This document shows positions 25,629-36,962 of a DNA stretch of 64,000 nt, piece by piece (within the stretch, counting starts at the first letter, position 1; each line of letters opens with the position of its first letter). The position numbers were made by a program, and so were the translations under genes. The stretch lies in the NCBI GenBank assembly GCA_963802765.1, contig CAWDJZ010000017.1, positions 62,001 to 126,000 of the forward strand, written 5' to 3'. Source of the stretch: Gaiellasilicea sp963802765 (lineage in GTDB: Bacteria > Actinomycetota > Thermoleophilia > Gaiellales > Gaiellaceae). Under the pieces are notes generated by a model, which did no database searches, had not been told where the DNA came from, and was given only the letters and a program-made list of their open reading frames with translations.

Positions 25629-26089
25629 TACGCCTCCCCTTCGAGGTGGTGGCGAAGCTGCTCGGCGAGCTCGGTCGACGCCACACCTTCCCGGGCGGCG
25701 AGGAAGATCGTGTCGTCGCCGGCGATGCAGCCTGCGACCTCGGGCAGCGCGACGTCGTCGATCGCACGGGCGACGGCGTTGGCGCAGCCCGCCGGCGTCC
25801 GGAGCACGACGAGGTTGCCGGTCGCCTCGAGCCCGGTCACCCAGCGCCTGAGCGCGGCCGTGAGCTCGGCGAGCTTGTCGAGGTCGGCGGCCCCCGGGTG
25901 CGCGTAGACGAGCCGGCCGCTCTCGCCGCGCACCTTCACGAGCCCGAGCTGGGTGATGTCGCGCGACACGGTCGCCTGCACCGCGTCGAGCCCCTCGTCC
26001 CGCAGCGCCTGGACGACGTCGCCCTGGGTGGAGAGCTGGCGCTCCGCGACGAGTCGGAGGATCGCTCCCTGCCGTTCGAACTTGTTCAC
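25628..26089 (-). CDS. argR: Arginine repressor ArgR
   Basis: Hexameric arginine-responsive repressor. The 153 aa product has the winged-helix N-terminus (ERQGAILRLVAERQLSTQGD, QATVSRDITQLGLVKVRGE) and the oligomerisation/arginine-binding C-terminus (VLRTPAGCANAVARAIDDVA, GCIAGDDTIFLAAR). The GTG at 26089 overlaps the argD stop as GTGA. It sits between argD and argF, so repressor and enzymes are made together. Likely targets are the TGCAT-type sites between argC and carA. Confidence 0.96.
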   Translation of the reverse strand: MNKFERQGAILRLVAERQLSTQGDVVQALRDEGLDAVQATVSRDITQLGLVKVRGESGRLVYAHPGAADLDKLAELTAALRRWVTGLEATGNLVVLRTPAGCANAVARAIDDVALPEVAGCIAGDDTIFLAAREGVASTELAEQLRHHLEGEA

Positions 26090-27228
26090 GTCAGCACCTC
26101 CTCGAGTAGGTTGAGCCCGGCGCCGAGCTCGTCGGCCGTGATCGTGAGTGGCGGCGTCAGCCGCAGCACGGACTCCCCGGCCGTGCCGACGAGCAATCCC
26201 GCCTCGAGACACGCCGCTGCCACGGACGCTGCCGGGCGGTCGAGCTCGGCACCGAGCATCAGTCCGCGTCCGCGCACCTCGACGACGCCGCGTGAGGCCG
26301 GCAAGCCCTGCCGCCAGCAGCTCGCCGTTGCGCTACGAACGGCGGCGAGCAACGGCTCATCGATCGTCTCGAGCACGGCGCAGGCGGCCGCGCACGCGAC
26401 AGGGTTGCCGCCGAACGTGCTTCCGTGATCGCCGGGCTCGAGGCCCCGGGGTGCCGACTCGGCGACGAGCAGCGCGCCGATCGGCAGGCCGTTCGCGAGC
26501 CCCTTGGCGAGCGTGACCGCGTCGGGTGCGACCCCGGCTTGCTCCCAGGCGAAAAAGGTGCCCGTGCGCCCGACACCGCATTGCACCTCGTCGAAGACGA
26601 GCAGCGCGCCGTGCTCGTCGGCGAGCGCACGGGCCGCACCGAGGAACTCGGTGCTCGCGGGATGGATCCCGCCCTCCCCCTGCACGGGCTCGATCAGGAT
26701 CGCGGCCGTATCCGGGCCGGCCGCTGCGGCGAGCGAGTCAATGTCGTTCAGCTGCGCGAACCTGGCAGCGGGTGCAAGCGGCTCCCATGCTTCGCGCTTC
26801 CCCGGCTGGCCGGTTACGGCGAGCGCCCCGTGCGTCCGGCCGTGGAAGGAGCCGTCGAGCGCCACGACGACCGGCTTGCCGGTGGCCTTCCGGACCCACT
26901 TGAGTGCCGCCTCGACCGCCTCGGTGCCGGAGTTGCAGAAGAATGCCTGCGCGCCGCCGAAGCGATCCGAGAGCAGGGCTGCGAGCCGGAGCATCGGCTC
27001 GTTCGAGTACAGATTCGAGACGTGCCAGAGCGCGTCGAGCTGGCCTTGCGCCGCCGCGAGCGGGGCGGGATGACGGTGGCCGAGCGAGACGACGGCAATG
27101 CCCCCGAGCAGGTCGAGATACCGGCGACCGTCGACGTCGGTGAGCCAGGCACCGTCGCCGGACGCGAATGTCACGCCGTAGCGCGCGTAGGTCGGGAGCA
27201 GCGGCGCCGCTGCGAGCGTCGGCGTCAC
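26086..27228 (-). CDS. argD: Acetylornithine aminotransferase
   Basis: PLP-dependent class III aminotransferase making N-acetylornithine from the semialdehyde. The 380 aa product shows CNSGTEAVEAALK (about residue 98), the cofactor-stacking GSFHGRT, VFDEVQCGVGRTG and the Schiff-base Lys242 in TLAKGLANGLPIGA, then STFGGNPVACAAA. The GTG start at 27228 overlaps the argB stop as GTGA. It may also serve lysine biosynthesis (DapC activity), as is known for some ArgD enzymes. Confidence 0.95.
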   Translation of the reverse strand: MTPTLAAAPLLPTYARYGVTFASGDGAWLTDVDGRRYLDLLGGIAVVSLGHRHPAPLAAAQGQLDALWHVSNLYSNEPMLRLAALLSDRFGGAQAFFCNSGTEAVEAALKWVRKATGKPVVVALDGSFHGRTHGALAVTGQPGKREAWEPLAPAARFAQLNDIDSLAAAAGPDTAAILIEPVQGEGGIHPASTEFLGAARALADEHGALLVFDEVQCGVGRTGTFFAWEQAGVAPDAVTLAKGLANGLPIGALLVAESAPRGLEPGDHGSTFGGNPVACAAACAVLETIDEPLLAAVRSATASCWRQGLPASRGVVEVRGRGLMLGAELDRPAASVAAACLEAGLLVGTAGESVLRLTPPLTITADELGAGLNLLEEVLT

Positions 27229-27890
27229 GAGAGCACCGCCGTCGAGCCGATCGTGGCGTGGACGCCTTCCCGCGCCGCGCCGACCGCCGCTTGCAGCTTG
27301 GGGACGATGCCGCCGCCGAGCGTCCCCGAGGCGAGCAGGAGCTCGGCCTCGTCCACGCGGATCGCATCCGCGACCGCCCCTCCGAGCAAGAGGCCGGGCA
27401 CATCCGTGACGAAGAGGAGCCGGTCGGCGCCGAGACCGATCGCGAGCGCGGCAGCAGCCTCGTCGGCGTTGACGTTCAGCGGCCCGACGCCGAGCGGCGC
27501 AACGACCGGGACACGTCCTGCGGCCAGGGCGTCCATCACTGCCGGCGGCGCGGACGGAAGCGGCTCGCCGACGTGCCCGAGCTCGGGCACCGGAACGGCG
27601 TCGAGACCGATCTCGTCCCCGAAGAGTGGAACGGCGAGCGGACCGATCGCGGCGCAGACCAGCTCGTTGACGGCGGTGAGCGAGCGCCTGACAGCCGCAA
27701 GTGCCGCGGCGCTCGTCACCCGCCGTCCCTCGACGAACTGGACCTCCAACCCCGCCCGCTCCAGCTCCGCCGAGATCTGAGGACCGGCACCGTGCACGAC
27801 GCAGACCTCGTGCTGCGCCGCGAGGGCGAGCGCGGGGCCTGCGGCCTCGGCCGCGACCGCGCCGCCCACTTTCAGGACGATCCGGCTCAC
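27225..27890 (-). CDS. argB: Acetylglutamate kinase
   Basis: Amino-acid-kinase-fold enzyme phosphorylating N-acetylglutamate. The 221 aa product has IVLKVGGAVAAEA, VVHGAGPQISAELERAGL (usual GGGPQI here GAGPQI), FVEGRRVTSAAAL, PLNVNADEAAAALAIGLGAD and LGGGIVPKLQAAV. It is distinctly shorter than the usual 260-300 aa: the N-terminal extension linked to hexameric, arginine-sensitive enzymes is absent, so feedback inhibition by arginine is less likely (inference). The GTG at 27890 overlaps argJ as GTGA. Confidence 0.94.
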   Translation of the reverse strand: MSRIVLKVGGAVAAEAAGPALALAAQHEVCVVHGAGPQISAELERAGLEVQFVEGRRVTSAAALAAVRRSLTAVNELVCAAIGPLAVPLFGDEIGLDAVPVPELGHVGEPLPSAPPAVMDALAAGRVPVVAPLGVGPLNVNADEAAAALAIGLGADRLLFVTDVPGLLLGGAVADAIRVDEAELLLASGTLGGGIVPKLQAAVGAAREGVHATIGSTAVLS

Positions 27891-29050
27891 GTTCGGTAGT
27901 CCGCGTTGATGCGGACGTAGTCGTAGGACAAATCGCTCGTGAGATAGCTCGCGGCGCCGCTGCCGAGGCCGAGGTCGAGCTCGATCCGGCAAACGCCGTT
28001 CGACACGTCCGGCTCGACGCCGAGCGGCGCGCCGCGTTCGAGCACCGTGGTGCCGTTGTAGGCGAGGGTCACTCGGGACGCGTCGACCGCGGCGAAGCCG
28101 CCGTTATGCGGAGCCGAGCCGGCGGCGGCGAGCACCCGGCCCCAGTTCGCGTCGTGACCGAAGAGCGCGGTCTTGACGAGCGGCGACGTCGCGATCCTGG
28201 CGGCGATCGCGCGGGCCTGACCCGCGTCGGCGGCGCCCGTGACCTCGATCTCGGCGAGCACGGTCGCGCCCTCTCCGTCGGCGACGATCTGCTCGGCCAG
28301 CTCCTCGCAGACCCGGCCGAGCGCGAGCGCGAACGCGGTATCGGAAGCCGGCGTCCGCTCGCTGCCGGCCGCACCGTTCGCGAGCAGGCAAACCGCGTCG
28401 TTCGTCGAGCACTCGCCGTCGACCGAGATCGAGTTGAAGCTGCGCTCGACCGCCGGCCGGAGGAAGTCGATCGCCTCGCCCGGTGCGAGCGGGTAGTCGG
28501 TCGTGACGACCGCCAGCATCGTCGCGAGCTGCGGGTGGATCATCCCCGACCCCTTCGCCATCCCGCCGACGGTGAACCCGTCGAGCGACACGGCCGCCTC
28601 CTTCGTGCGGGTGTCGGTCGTCAGGATTGCCTCGGCGGCGTCGGCCCCTCCATCGGGTGAGAGCGCCGTCGCGGCCAGCCCGAGCCCGGCGGTGACCTTC
28701 TGCAGAGGAAGCAGCGCGCCGATCACGCCGGTCGAGAGGACGAGCACCTGCTCGGCCTCGAGGTCGAGCAACCTCCCGGCCTCGGCCGCAGTCGCGAGCG
28801 CGTCGAGCTCGCCACGCTCACCGGTGGCGGCGTTCGCAACGCCGGAGTTGACGACGATCGCCTGCGGCTCCGCGCTCGCGAGATGCGCCTTCGAGACGAT
28901 GACCGGAGCGGCCTGCACACGGTTGACCGTGAACATCGCGGCGCCGACCGCGGGCACGGTCGAGCGGACGATCGCAACGTCTTTCGCGGCACGGCGAATG
29001 CCCGCAGAGACGCCCGCGGCGGTGAAGCCCTGCGCGGCGGTCACGCTCAT
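27887..29050 (-). CDS. argJ: Bifunctional glutamate N-acetyltransferase/amino-acid acetyltransferase ArgJ
   Basis: Recycles the acetyl group from N-acetylornithine to glutamate. The 387 aa product is an Ntn-type protein that self-cleaves between Ala176 and Thr177 in QLATMLAVVTTD, after the conserved GMAKGSGMIHP. STGVIG at residues 106-111 forms the oxyanion region; the C-terminal block YNGTTVLERGAPL is also present. The ATG is at 29048-29050. Unlike other junctions in this operon it does not overlap the gene before it: a 134-bp palindromic segment separates it from the argC stop, with a 9-base duplication covering both stop and start. Confidence 0.96.
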   Translation of the reverse strand: MSVTAAQGFTAAGVSAGIRRAAKDVAIVRSTVPAVGAAMFTVNRVQAAPVIVSKAHLASAEPQAIVVNSGVANAATGERGELDALATAAEAGRLLDLEAEQVLVLSTGVIGALLPLQKVTAGLGLAATALSPDGGADAAEAILTTDTRTKEAAVSLDGFTVGGMAKGSGMIHPQLATMLAVVTTDYPLAPGEAIDFLRPAVERSFNSISVDGECSTNDAVCLLANGAAGSERTPASDTAFALALGRVCEELAEQIVADGEGATVLAEIEVTGAADAGQARAIAARIATSPLVKTALFGHDANWGRVLAAAGSAPHNGGFAAVDASRVTLAYNGTTVLERGAPLGVEPDVSNGVCRIELDLGLGSGAASYLTSDLSYDYVRINADYRT

Positions 29051-29082
29051 AGGCCGATCCTCGGCCAATGAGCTTTAGGGGG

Positions 29083-29110
29083 TGTGGGGGAACTTGGAAG
29101 TTCCCCCACA
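29083..29110. repeat. Perfect palindrome 1 of the argC-argJ insertion
   Basis: Arms TGTGGGGGAACTT (29083-29095) and AAGTTCCCCCACA (29098-29110), 13 paired bases with only GG between. Too tight for a simple hairpin loop at the RNA level without opening some pairs, but a strong cruciform or protein-binding palindrome. Confidence 0.9.
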
Positions 29111-29128
29111 TGACAGAAGAAGGGGGCT

Positions 29129-29155
29129 CGTGGGGGAAACATGGTTTCCCCCACG
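29129..29155. repeat. Perfect palindrome 2 of the argC-argJ insertion
   Basis: Arms CGTGGGGGAAAC (29129-29140) and GTTTCCCCCACG (29144-29155), 12 paired bases with loop ATG. The outer GCTC/GAGC can extend the stem past a two-base bulge. The GTGGGGGAA core is shared with palindrome 1, 46 bases away, so the two look like diverged copies of one unit. Confidence 0.9.
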
Positions 29156-29180
29156 GGAGCGAGCCGAAGGCGAGCGACGC

Positions 29181-30161
29181 TCATACGAGCACCCCCGACA
29201 GGCGCAGTCCGTTCGTCTCGGGGAGGCCGAGGGCGAGGTTCGCGTTCTGGACGGCCTGCCCGGCCGCGCCCTTGCCGAGGTTGTCGAGCGCACAGACGAC
29301 GATCCCGGTGCCGGTCGCGTGGTCCGAGAACACCCCGATCTCGGCGGCATCGGTGCCCTGGACACGTGAGAGCTCGGGGGCAACTCCCTCCGGGAGCACC
29401 GTCACGGCCGGCGCCGCCGCGTACGCCGCTTCGAGCGCCTCGCGCAGGTCGGCGGTCGGCCGCACGTAGCTTGTGGCGATCAGGCCGCGGCGCACCGGGA
29501 GCAGGTGCGGCACGAAGCAGACCGGGAAGCCGAGCGCCTGCCCGATCTCGGGCGTGTGCTGGTGCGACCCGACCTTGTACGGCGAGACGTTCTCGAGCAC
29601 AGCAGTCGCGTGGGAGGTCGCCTTGAGCGTCTTCCCCGCGCCGGAGACGCCCGACTTCGCGTCGACGACGACGCCCACCGGATCGATTGCGTCGACGAGC
29701 GGCGCGAGGGAGAGGAGGACGGCGGTCGCGTAGCAGCCGGGATTCGCGATCCATGGCCCTTCCGGCGGGAAGAGCTCCGGGATCGCGTAGCTCCAGGCGC
29801 CGATCGAGGACGCGTCCGGGTGCTCGAAGCCGTACCAGACGGGATAGAGCGCCGCGTCGGCGAGCCGGTGCGCGCCCGACAGGTCGACGACGACCGTGTC
29901 CGCGGGCGGCACGAGCGCCGCGGCGCGCTCGTGGTCGAGGCAGCAGAAGACGAGCTCGGCGCCGGCGGCGAGTGCAGCGTCGTTCGAGGTGAACGCGGGC
30001 ACGTCGCCACCGAGACGCGGATCGAGCGCATTTGCCGGCCGGCCCGCGAGCGAGTCGGAGCCGAGGGCGACGAGCTCGAGCGCCGGATGGGCGAGCACAC
30101 GGTCGAGCGTCTCCTGACCGGAGTAGCCCGAGGCGCCGAGGATGGTGGTGGTGACCTGCAT
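29181..30161 (-). CDS. argC: N-acetyl-gamma-glutamyl-phosphate reductase
   Basis: NADPH-dependent reductase forming N-acetylglutamate semialdehyde. The 326 aa product has the dinucleotide site ILGASGYSGQETLD (about residue 7), the catalytic Cys143 in ANPGCYATA, KSGVSGAGKTLK and VPHLLPVRRGLIAT. The ATG at 30161 is first in the arg operon. A TTGCAT, 17-base spacer, CATAAT promoter-like pair lies immediately upstream on its strand and places the transcript start only a few bases before the ATG. Divergent from carA. Confidence 0.96.
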   Translation of the reverse strand: MQVTTTILGASGYSGQETLDRVLAHPALELVALGSDSLAGRPANALDPRLGGDVPAFTSNDAALAAGAELVFCCLDHERAAALVPPADTVVVDLSGAHRLADAALYPVWYGFEHPDASSIGAWSYAIPELFPPEGPWIANPGCYATAVLLSLAPLVDAIDPVGVVVDAKSGVSGAGKTLKATSHATAVLENVSPYKVGSHQHTPEIGQALGFPVCFVPHLLPVRRGLIATSYVRPTADLREALEAAYAAAPAVTVLPEGVAPELSRVQGTDAAEIGVFSDHATGTGIVVCALDNLGKGAAGQAVQNANLALGLPETNGLRLSGVLV

Positions 30162-30205
30162 CAGAATGCGTATTATGCAGATATTGTGATTAGTATGCAA
30201 AGCAT
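30157..30205. promoter_or_regulatory. Divergent argC/carA promoter region with ArgR-type boxes
   Basis: An AT-rich island in a GC-rich genome. It contains TGCGTATTATGCA at 30167-30179 (palindrome apart from one position, resembling the actinobacterial ARG box TGCAT-spacer-ATGCA), an overlapping TGCAT at 30157-30161 with ATGCG at 30166-30170, and ATGC-AAA-GCAT at 30195-30205. For argC (minus strand) TTGCAT and CATAAT are 17 bases apart. For carA, TAGTAT at 30191-30196 is a possible -10, which would start the RNA close to the ATG at 30204. ArgR made from the same operon is the likely ligand. Confidence 0.65.
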
Positions 30206-31240
30206 GGAAGGCCACCTCGTGCTCGAGGACGGCACCGTCTTCTCCGGCCGGTCGGTCGGCGCGCCGGGGATCGCCGCGGGCGAGGCGTGCTTCACGACCG
30301 CCTCGGCCGGCTACGAGCAGGCGGTCACCGATCCGAGCTATGCGCGTCAGGTACTCGCGTTCGCCTCTCCCCTCGTCGGCAACTACGGCGTCGACGAGAC
30401 ACGGTTGGAATCGGACCGGGTCTGGACCGAAGGCGTCGTCATGCGCCGCGCGCGGCCCGCCTGGTCGACGTGGCTCGCCCAGAGAGGCGTCGTGGCGCTC
30501 GAAGAGGTCGACACGCGCGCGCTCGTGCGCCGATTGCGAGCGAACGGCGCGATGCGGTGCGCGCTCGGGACCGCCCCGCCGGGCGAGCTCCACGCCCGCG
30601 CGCTCGCGGAGCCGCATCTCGACTGGCCGCGCATGCTCGCCGAGCCCGAGCTCGCGTCGCCGCCGCCCGCACTCGACGCCTGCGTGTCGGAGCCGTTCAC
30701 CGTCGGCGCAGGTCCGCGCGTCGCCCTGCTCGACCTCGGCTGCAAGCGCTCGATCGTGCGCCGGCTGGTCGAGGAGGGCGTCCAGGCGGTGGTCGTCCCG
30801 GGCACGTGGGACGCCGACGCCGTGCTCGAGCTCGAGCCGGCCGCCGTTCTTGTCGGCAACGGCCCGGGCGATCCCGCCCAGCTCGACGGCCCGGTCGAGA
30901 CCGTCCGCGGGCTGCTCGACCGCGTCCCCCTCTTCGGGATCTGCCTCGGCCACCAGCTCGTCGGGCTCGCCCTCGGCCTGGAGACGTTCAAGCTTCCCTT
31001 CGGCCATCGCGGCGCCAACCATCCGGTGCGGGTGACGGGCTCGAAGCGAGTACTCGTCACTGCCCAGAACCACGGCTTCGCGGTGGCGCCGGGCGACGCA
31101 GCCGAGGTCAGCCACGTCTCGCTCAACGACGGCACCGTCGAAGGGCTCGAAGGAGACGGCTTCGCCACGCTCCAGTTCCACCCCGAGGCCGCGCCGGGGC
31201 CGCACGACGCCTTGCCGTTCTTCCACCGGATCGCGACCGC

Positions 31241-33876
<2,636 letters not shown>

Positions 33877-33880
<4 letters not shown>

Positions 33881-34104
33881 CCCGACGAGCCTTCGAGCAG
33901 CTTGAGCCGGTGCTCGAGCTGGGCGAGCCGGAGCTCGAGCGTTTCGAACTCGTCGCGGTTGACGAGCCCGAGCTCCCGCGCGATCCGCTCGCCCGTCTCC
34001 GTCGGCACGTCGCCGAGCTTCTCGACACCGGAGCGCAGCTGCGCACCGAGCTCCTCGACGAGCTGGCGCAGCGCGAAGGTGGACTGGCTCTCCGGCCCGG
34101 TCAC
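33877..34104 (-). CDS. UbiK/BMFP-like small coiled-coil protein
   Basis: The 75 aa product resembles the membrane fusogenic/UbiK accessory family: a short N-terminal helix (FALRQLVEELGAQLRSGVEKL) followed by the typical VNRDEFETLELRLAQLEHRLKLLE coiled coil. In proteobacteria UbiK binds lipids and helps ubiquinone synthesis; its role here is unknown. The GTG at 34104 is 12 bases after the secDF stop, so it is probably the last gene of the tgt-yajC-secDF operon. Its TAG overlaps the carB TAG in CTAG. Confidence 0.75.
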
Positions 34105-34116
34105 GTAGGCGGAACG

Positions 34117-36945
34117 CTACCGCGCGCGGCCATGGGGGCGCGCCGAGCGCCGCTGGCGGCGGCGGTCCCGCTTCGAGCTGCCCGACGTGCCGGGCGTGCT
34201 CGACGTGCTCGACGTGCCGGCCGCCGCCGGCGCGGGCTCCGGCTCGGCGTCGTGGAGCTTGCCCTCGAGGAAGTCCGGGATCAGATCCGGCGCGGGCTCG
34301 GCCGCAGCGAGCTCCTCTGCCTCCCGGAGGCCGCCGACGGACTCCTCCTGGACGCCCGCGCCTGCCTTGCGCCTCGCGAACTCGGGCTCCTTCTCCTTGA
34401 GGACGACCAGGAACGGCGCCGCGATGAAGATGGTCGAGAAGGCGCTGATCGAGATGCCGATGAGGATCGCGAAGGCGAAGTCCTTCAGCGTCTCGCCGCC
34501 GAAGAAGTACAGCGCCGAGACCGGGAGCAGGGTGATGAAGGTCGTCGCGAGCGAGCGCGGGATCGTCTCCCAGAGCGACACGTTCGTGATGTGGGCGATC
34601 GACGAGCGCTTCATCAGCGGGATGTTCTCGCGCACGCGGTCGAAGATGATGATCGTGTCGTAGATCGAATAGCCGATGATCGTCAGGAACGCGGCCACCG
34701 TCGCCGCGCTCACCTCGCGCCCGGTGAACGAGTAGACGCCGAGGGCGATCAGGCCGTCGTTCACGATCGTACGCAGGATCGGCACGGCGAACCGCCACTC
34801 GAAGCGGATCGCGACGTAGATCGTGATCAGCAGGAAGGAGACGATCAGCGCGAGAATGGCGCCCCGCAGGATCTGCTCGCTGAAGCTCGCGGAGACGTTG
34901 CGGACGTTGCCCGCCTCCGCGCCGAATTCGCTCTCGAACGCCTGCGTCAGTCGTGTCTGCTCGGCCGGTTCGAGCGACTCCGAGCGGAACGTGAACTGTG
35001 TGTAACCGCCGTTCGCGGCCTGCTCGCCGCGGCCGAGGATGGCCGCGTCGGCCTGGCCGATCGTCGCGGCCTCGTCCCGCACCGCCTCGATCTGCACCGG
35101 CTCGGACGTCGTGAAGGTGACCGTCGAGCCTCCGTCGAAGTCGATCCCCAGGTTCAGCCCCTTGAAGATGAGCGAGCCGAGCGAGAGCGCGATCAGCACG
35201 CCGGCGATGGTGAACCAGAGCCGGCGCCGCCCGACGATGTCGATCCGTTGCCACCAGGGGATCTCGCGCGCGCTCGCGCCCATGAACTTCGGGTTGTCGA
35301 ACCAATCGAAGCCGGCCAGGAGGCCGAGCATCGCGCGCGTCGCGAGCACGGCGGTGATGATCGAGATCCCGGTGCCGAGCAGGAGCATGAAGGCGAAGCC
35401 GCGCACGCCGGCGGTCGCGACGGCAAACAGCACCATCGCCGCGATCGCGGTGACGACGTTCGCGTCGATGATCGTCGCGAAGCCCTTCTTGTAGCCGTTG
35501 GCGATCGCAGCGCGCACGGACCTGCCGGCGCGCGCCTCCTCCTTGATCCGCTCGAAGATGACGATGTTCGCGTCGGCCGCAACCCCGATCGAGAGGATCA
35601 GGCCGGCGAACCCGGGCAGCGTCATCGTGACGTCGAAGAGGAGGATCACGGCGTAGGTGAGCGCCGCGTAGATCGCGAGCCCGAAGACGGCAACGAGCCC
35701 GAGGAAGCGGTAGACGACGAGCAGGAAGATCGCGACGAGGACGAGGCCGATCAGCGCCGCCTGCCAGGCCTGCTCGAGCGAGTCGGCGCCGAGCGTGGCC
35801 GAGATCTGCGTGTTCTCCAGCGTCGTGAAGGTGACGGGCAGGGCACCGGTCTGGAGGACGAGGGCGAGGTCCTTCGCCTCCTGAATGTCGCCGATGCCGG
35901 TGATCTGCGCCCCGTTCGTGCCGCTGATCCCGTTCGGGTACTGCTCCCAGTCGATCGAGGGCCACGACTTGATCTCGCGGTCGAGCACGATCGCGAAGTT
36001 CTGGGTGATCTTCTGGCCGCCGCCGAGCGTGCTCGAGAGGAGCTTGCCGCGCTGCGCCTCCTCGCGGGTGATCTCGCCGAACTTGTCCGCGCCCTCGTCC
36101 GTGAACTGCATGGTCACGATCGGCTCGCCGCTCGTCGTATCGAAGTCCTGGCGCGTGCCGTCGAGCTTGAGGTCCTCACCGGTCATCTCCGGAGAGGCCT
36201 TCCCCGCCTTGATCGCCTCCTCGCTACGGTCGTAGCGGATCAGGTAGTAGGAGTCCTTCGTCGGGTTGGCCACGCTGACGCCTGGGCAGACGTCCTCGCC
36301 GATCCCGCACCGGAGCACGGCCGTCCCGGGCGGCACGCCGAAGATGCGCCAGCCCTTCGGCAGCTTGCCCGCCTCGCCCGCGGCCTCGACCTCGTCGCTC
36401 TGGAGCAGCTTGTCCTTGTCGGCGACGGGCCCCGCGCGCACCTTGCGCTTGTCGTCGAAGAGGTACCACGTCGTCTCCGAGTCATCCTTGATGAGCGCCT
36501 GCTGGCCGGCCAGGAGCGCGTAGAGCGAGTCCTTCGCGATCGGGAAGCGCTGCGCCCCGATCGAGGGCGGCACGAGGTTCGCCTGAAGGTCGAAGAGCTC
36601 GAGCTGAGCGGTCTTGCCGAGAATCTCGATCACCTGCTGCGGGTTCTTCAGACCTGGGAGGTCGATCACGATCTGGTCGTCGCCCTGCGTTCGGATCTCC
36701 GGCTCCGCGACGCCGAGCCGGTCGACGCGGTCGCGGAGGATCTCGACCGAGCGGTCGAGGTCGGAATCCTGCAGCGGCCGGTTCGGCGGCGGCACCGCCT
36801 GGAGCGTCACCTCGAGGCCGCCCTGGAGGTCGAGGCCGAGCGTGGGCTTCTGCTGGAGCGGCGAGCCGGGAAGGGCGAGCAGAGCGACGCCGATCAGGCC
36901 GGCGACGATCAACAAAGAAAGGATGAGGTTCGGTCTACGTTTCAC
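34117..36945 (-). CDS. secDF: Fused protein translocase subunit SecDF
   Basis: Membrane component that uses the proton gradient to pull exported proteins after SecYEG. The 942 aa product joins SecD and SecF: the SecD half starts with a membrane helix and GLDLQGGLEVTLQAV, has the periplasmic P1 domain with DRVDRLGVAEPEI and six-helix block (LPGFAGLILSIGVAADANI, with the Asp proton relay). The SecF half starts at LNLGIDFDGGSTVTF and has IGYSIYDTIIIFDRVREN. An Ala/Glu/Ser-rich cytoplasmic tail of about 90 residues ends it with an Arg-rich cap. The ATG at 36945 follows yajC by 17 bases. Confidence 0.97.
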   Translation of the reverse strand: MKRRPNLILSLLIVAGLIGVALLALPGSPLQQKPTLGLDLQGGLEVTLQAVPPPNRPLQDSDLDRSVEILRDRVDRLGVAEPEIRTQGDDQIVIDLPGLKNPQQVIEILGKTAQLELFDLQANLVPPSIGAQRFPIAKDSLYALLAGQQALIKDDSETTWYLFDDKRKVRAGPVADKDKLLQSDEVEAAGEAGKLPKGWRIFGVPPGTAVLRCGIGEDVCPGVSVANPTKDSYYLIRYDRSEEAIKAGKASPEMTGEDLKLDGTRQDFDTTSGEPIVTMQFTDEGADKFGEITREEAQRGKLLSSTLGGGQKITQNFAIVLDREIKSWPSIDWEQYPNGISGTNGAQITGIGDIQEAKDLALVLQTGALPVTFTTLENTQISATLGADSLEQAWQAALIGLVLVAIFLLVVYRFLGLVAVFGLAIYAALTYAVILLFDVTMTLPGFAGLILSIGVAADANIVIFERIKEEARAGRSVRAAIANGYKKGFATIIDANVVTAIAAMVLFAVATAGVRGFAFMLLLGTGISIITAVLATRAMLGLLAGFDWFDNPKFMGASAREIPWWQRIDIVGRRRLWFTIAGVLIALSLGSLIFKGLNLGIDFDGGSTVTFTTSEPVQIEAVRDEAATIGQADAAILGRGEQAANGGYTQFTFRSESLEPAEQTRLTQAFESEFGAEAGNVRNVSASFSEQILRGAILALIVSFLLITIYVAIRFEWRFAVPILRTIVNDGLIALGVYSFTGREVSAATVAAFLTIIGYSIYDTIIIFDRVRENIPLMKRSSIAHITNVSLWETIPRSLATTFITLLPVSALYFFGGETLKDFAFAILIGISISAFSTIFIAAPFLVVLKEKEPEFARRKAGAGVQEESVGGLREAEELAAAEPAPDLIPDFLEGKLHDAEPEPAPAAAGTSSTSSTPGTSGSSKRDRRRQRRSARPHGRAR

Positions 36946-36962
36946 GGAAGCAGCGGGACAGG

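Larger units (their letters stand above)
29043..29185. mobile_element. Palindromic insertion between argC and argJ with 9-bp flanking duplication
   Basis: A 125-base segment (29052-29176) is bracketed by perfect direct repeats ACGCTCATA at 29043-29051 and 29177-29185. One copy contains the argJ start codon, the other the argC stop. Collapsing the two copies recreates an ATGA stop/start overlap like the GTGA overlaps at the next junctions downstream. Inside are two large perfect palindromes sharing the core GTGGGGGAA. There is no ORF for a transposase and no obvious terminal inverted repeat, so this would be a non-autonomous, MITE-like element (inference). Confidence 0.65.

Noticed and set aside
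29052..29176. Rho-independent terminator or attenuator between argC and argJ
   Set aside because: The palindromes have no T-run on the operon strand, one has a two-base loop, and the flanking 9-bp duplication fits insertion better; an attenuating effect is still possible.
34117..36945. A large plus-strand open frame antisense to secDF
   Set aside because: It is a charge-rich shadow of an intact, well-conserved SecDF.
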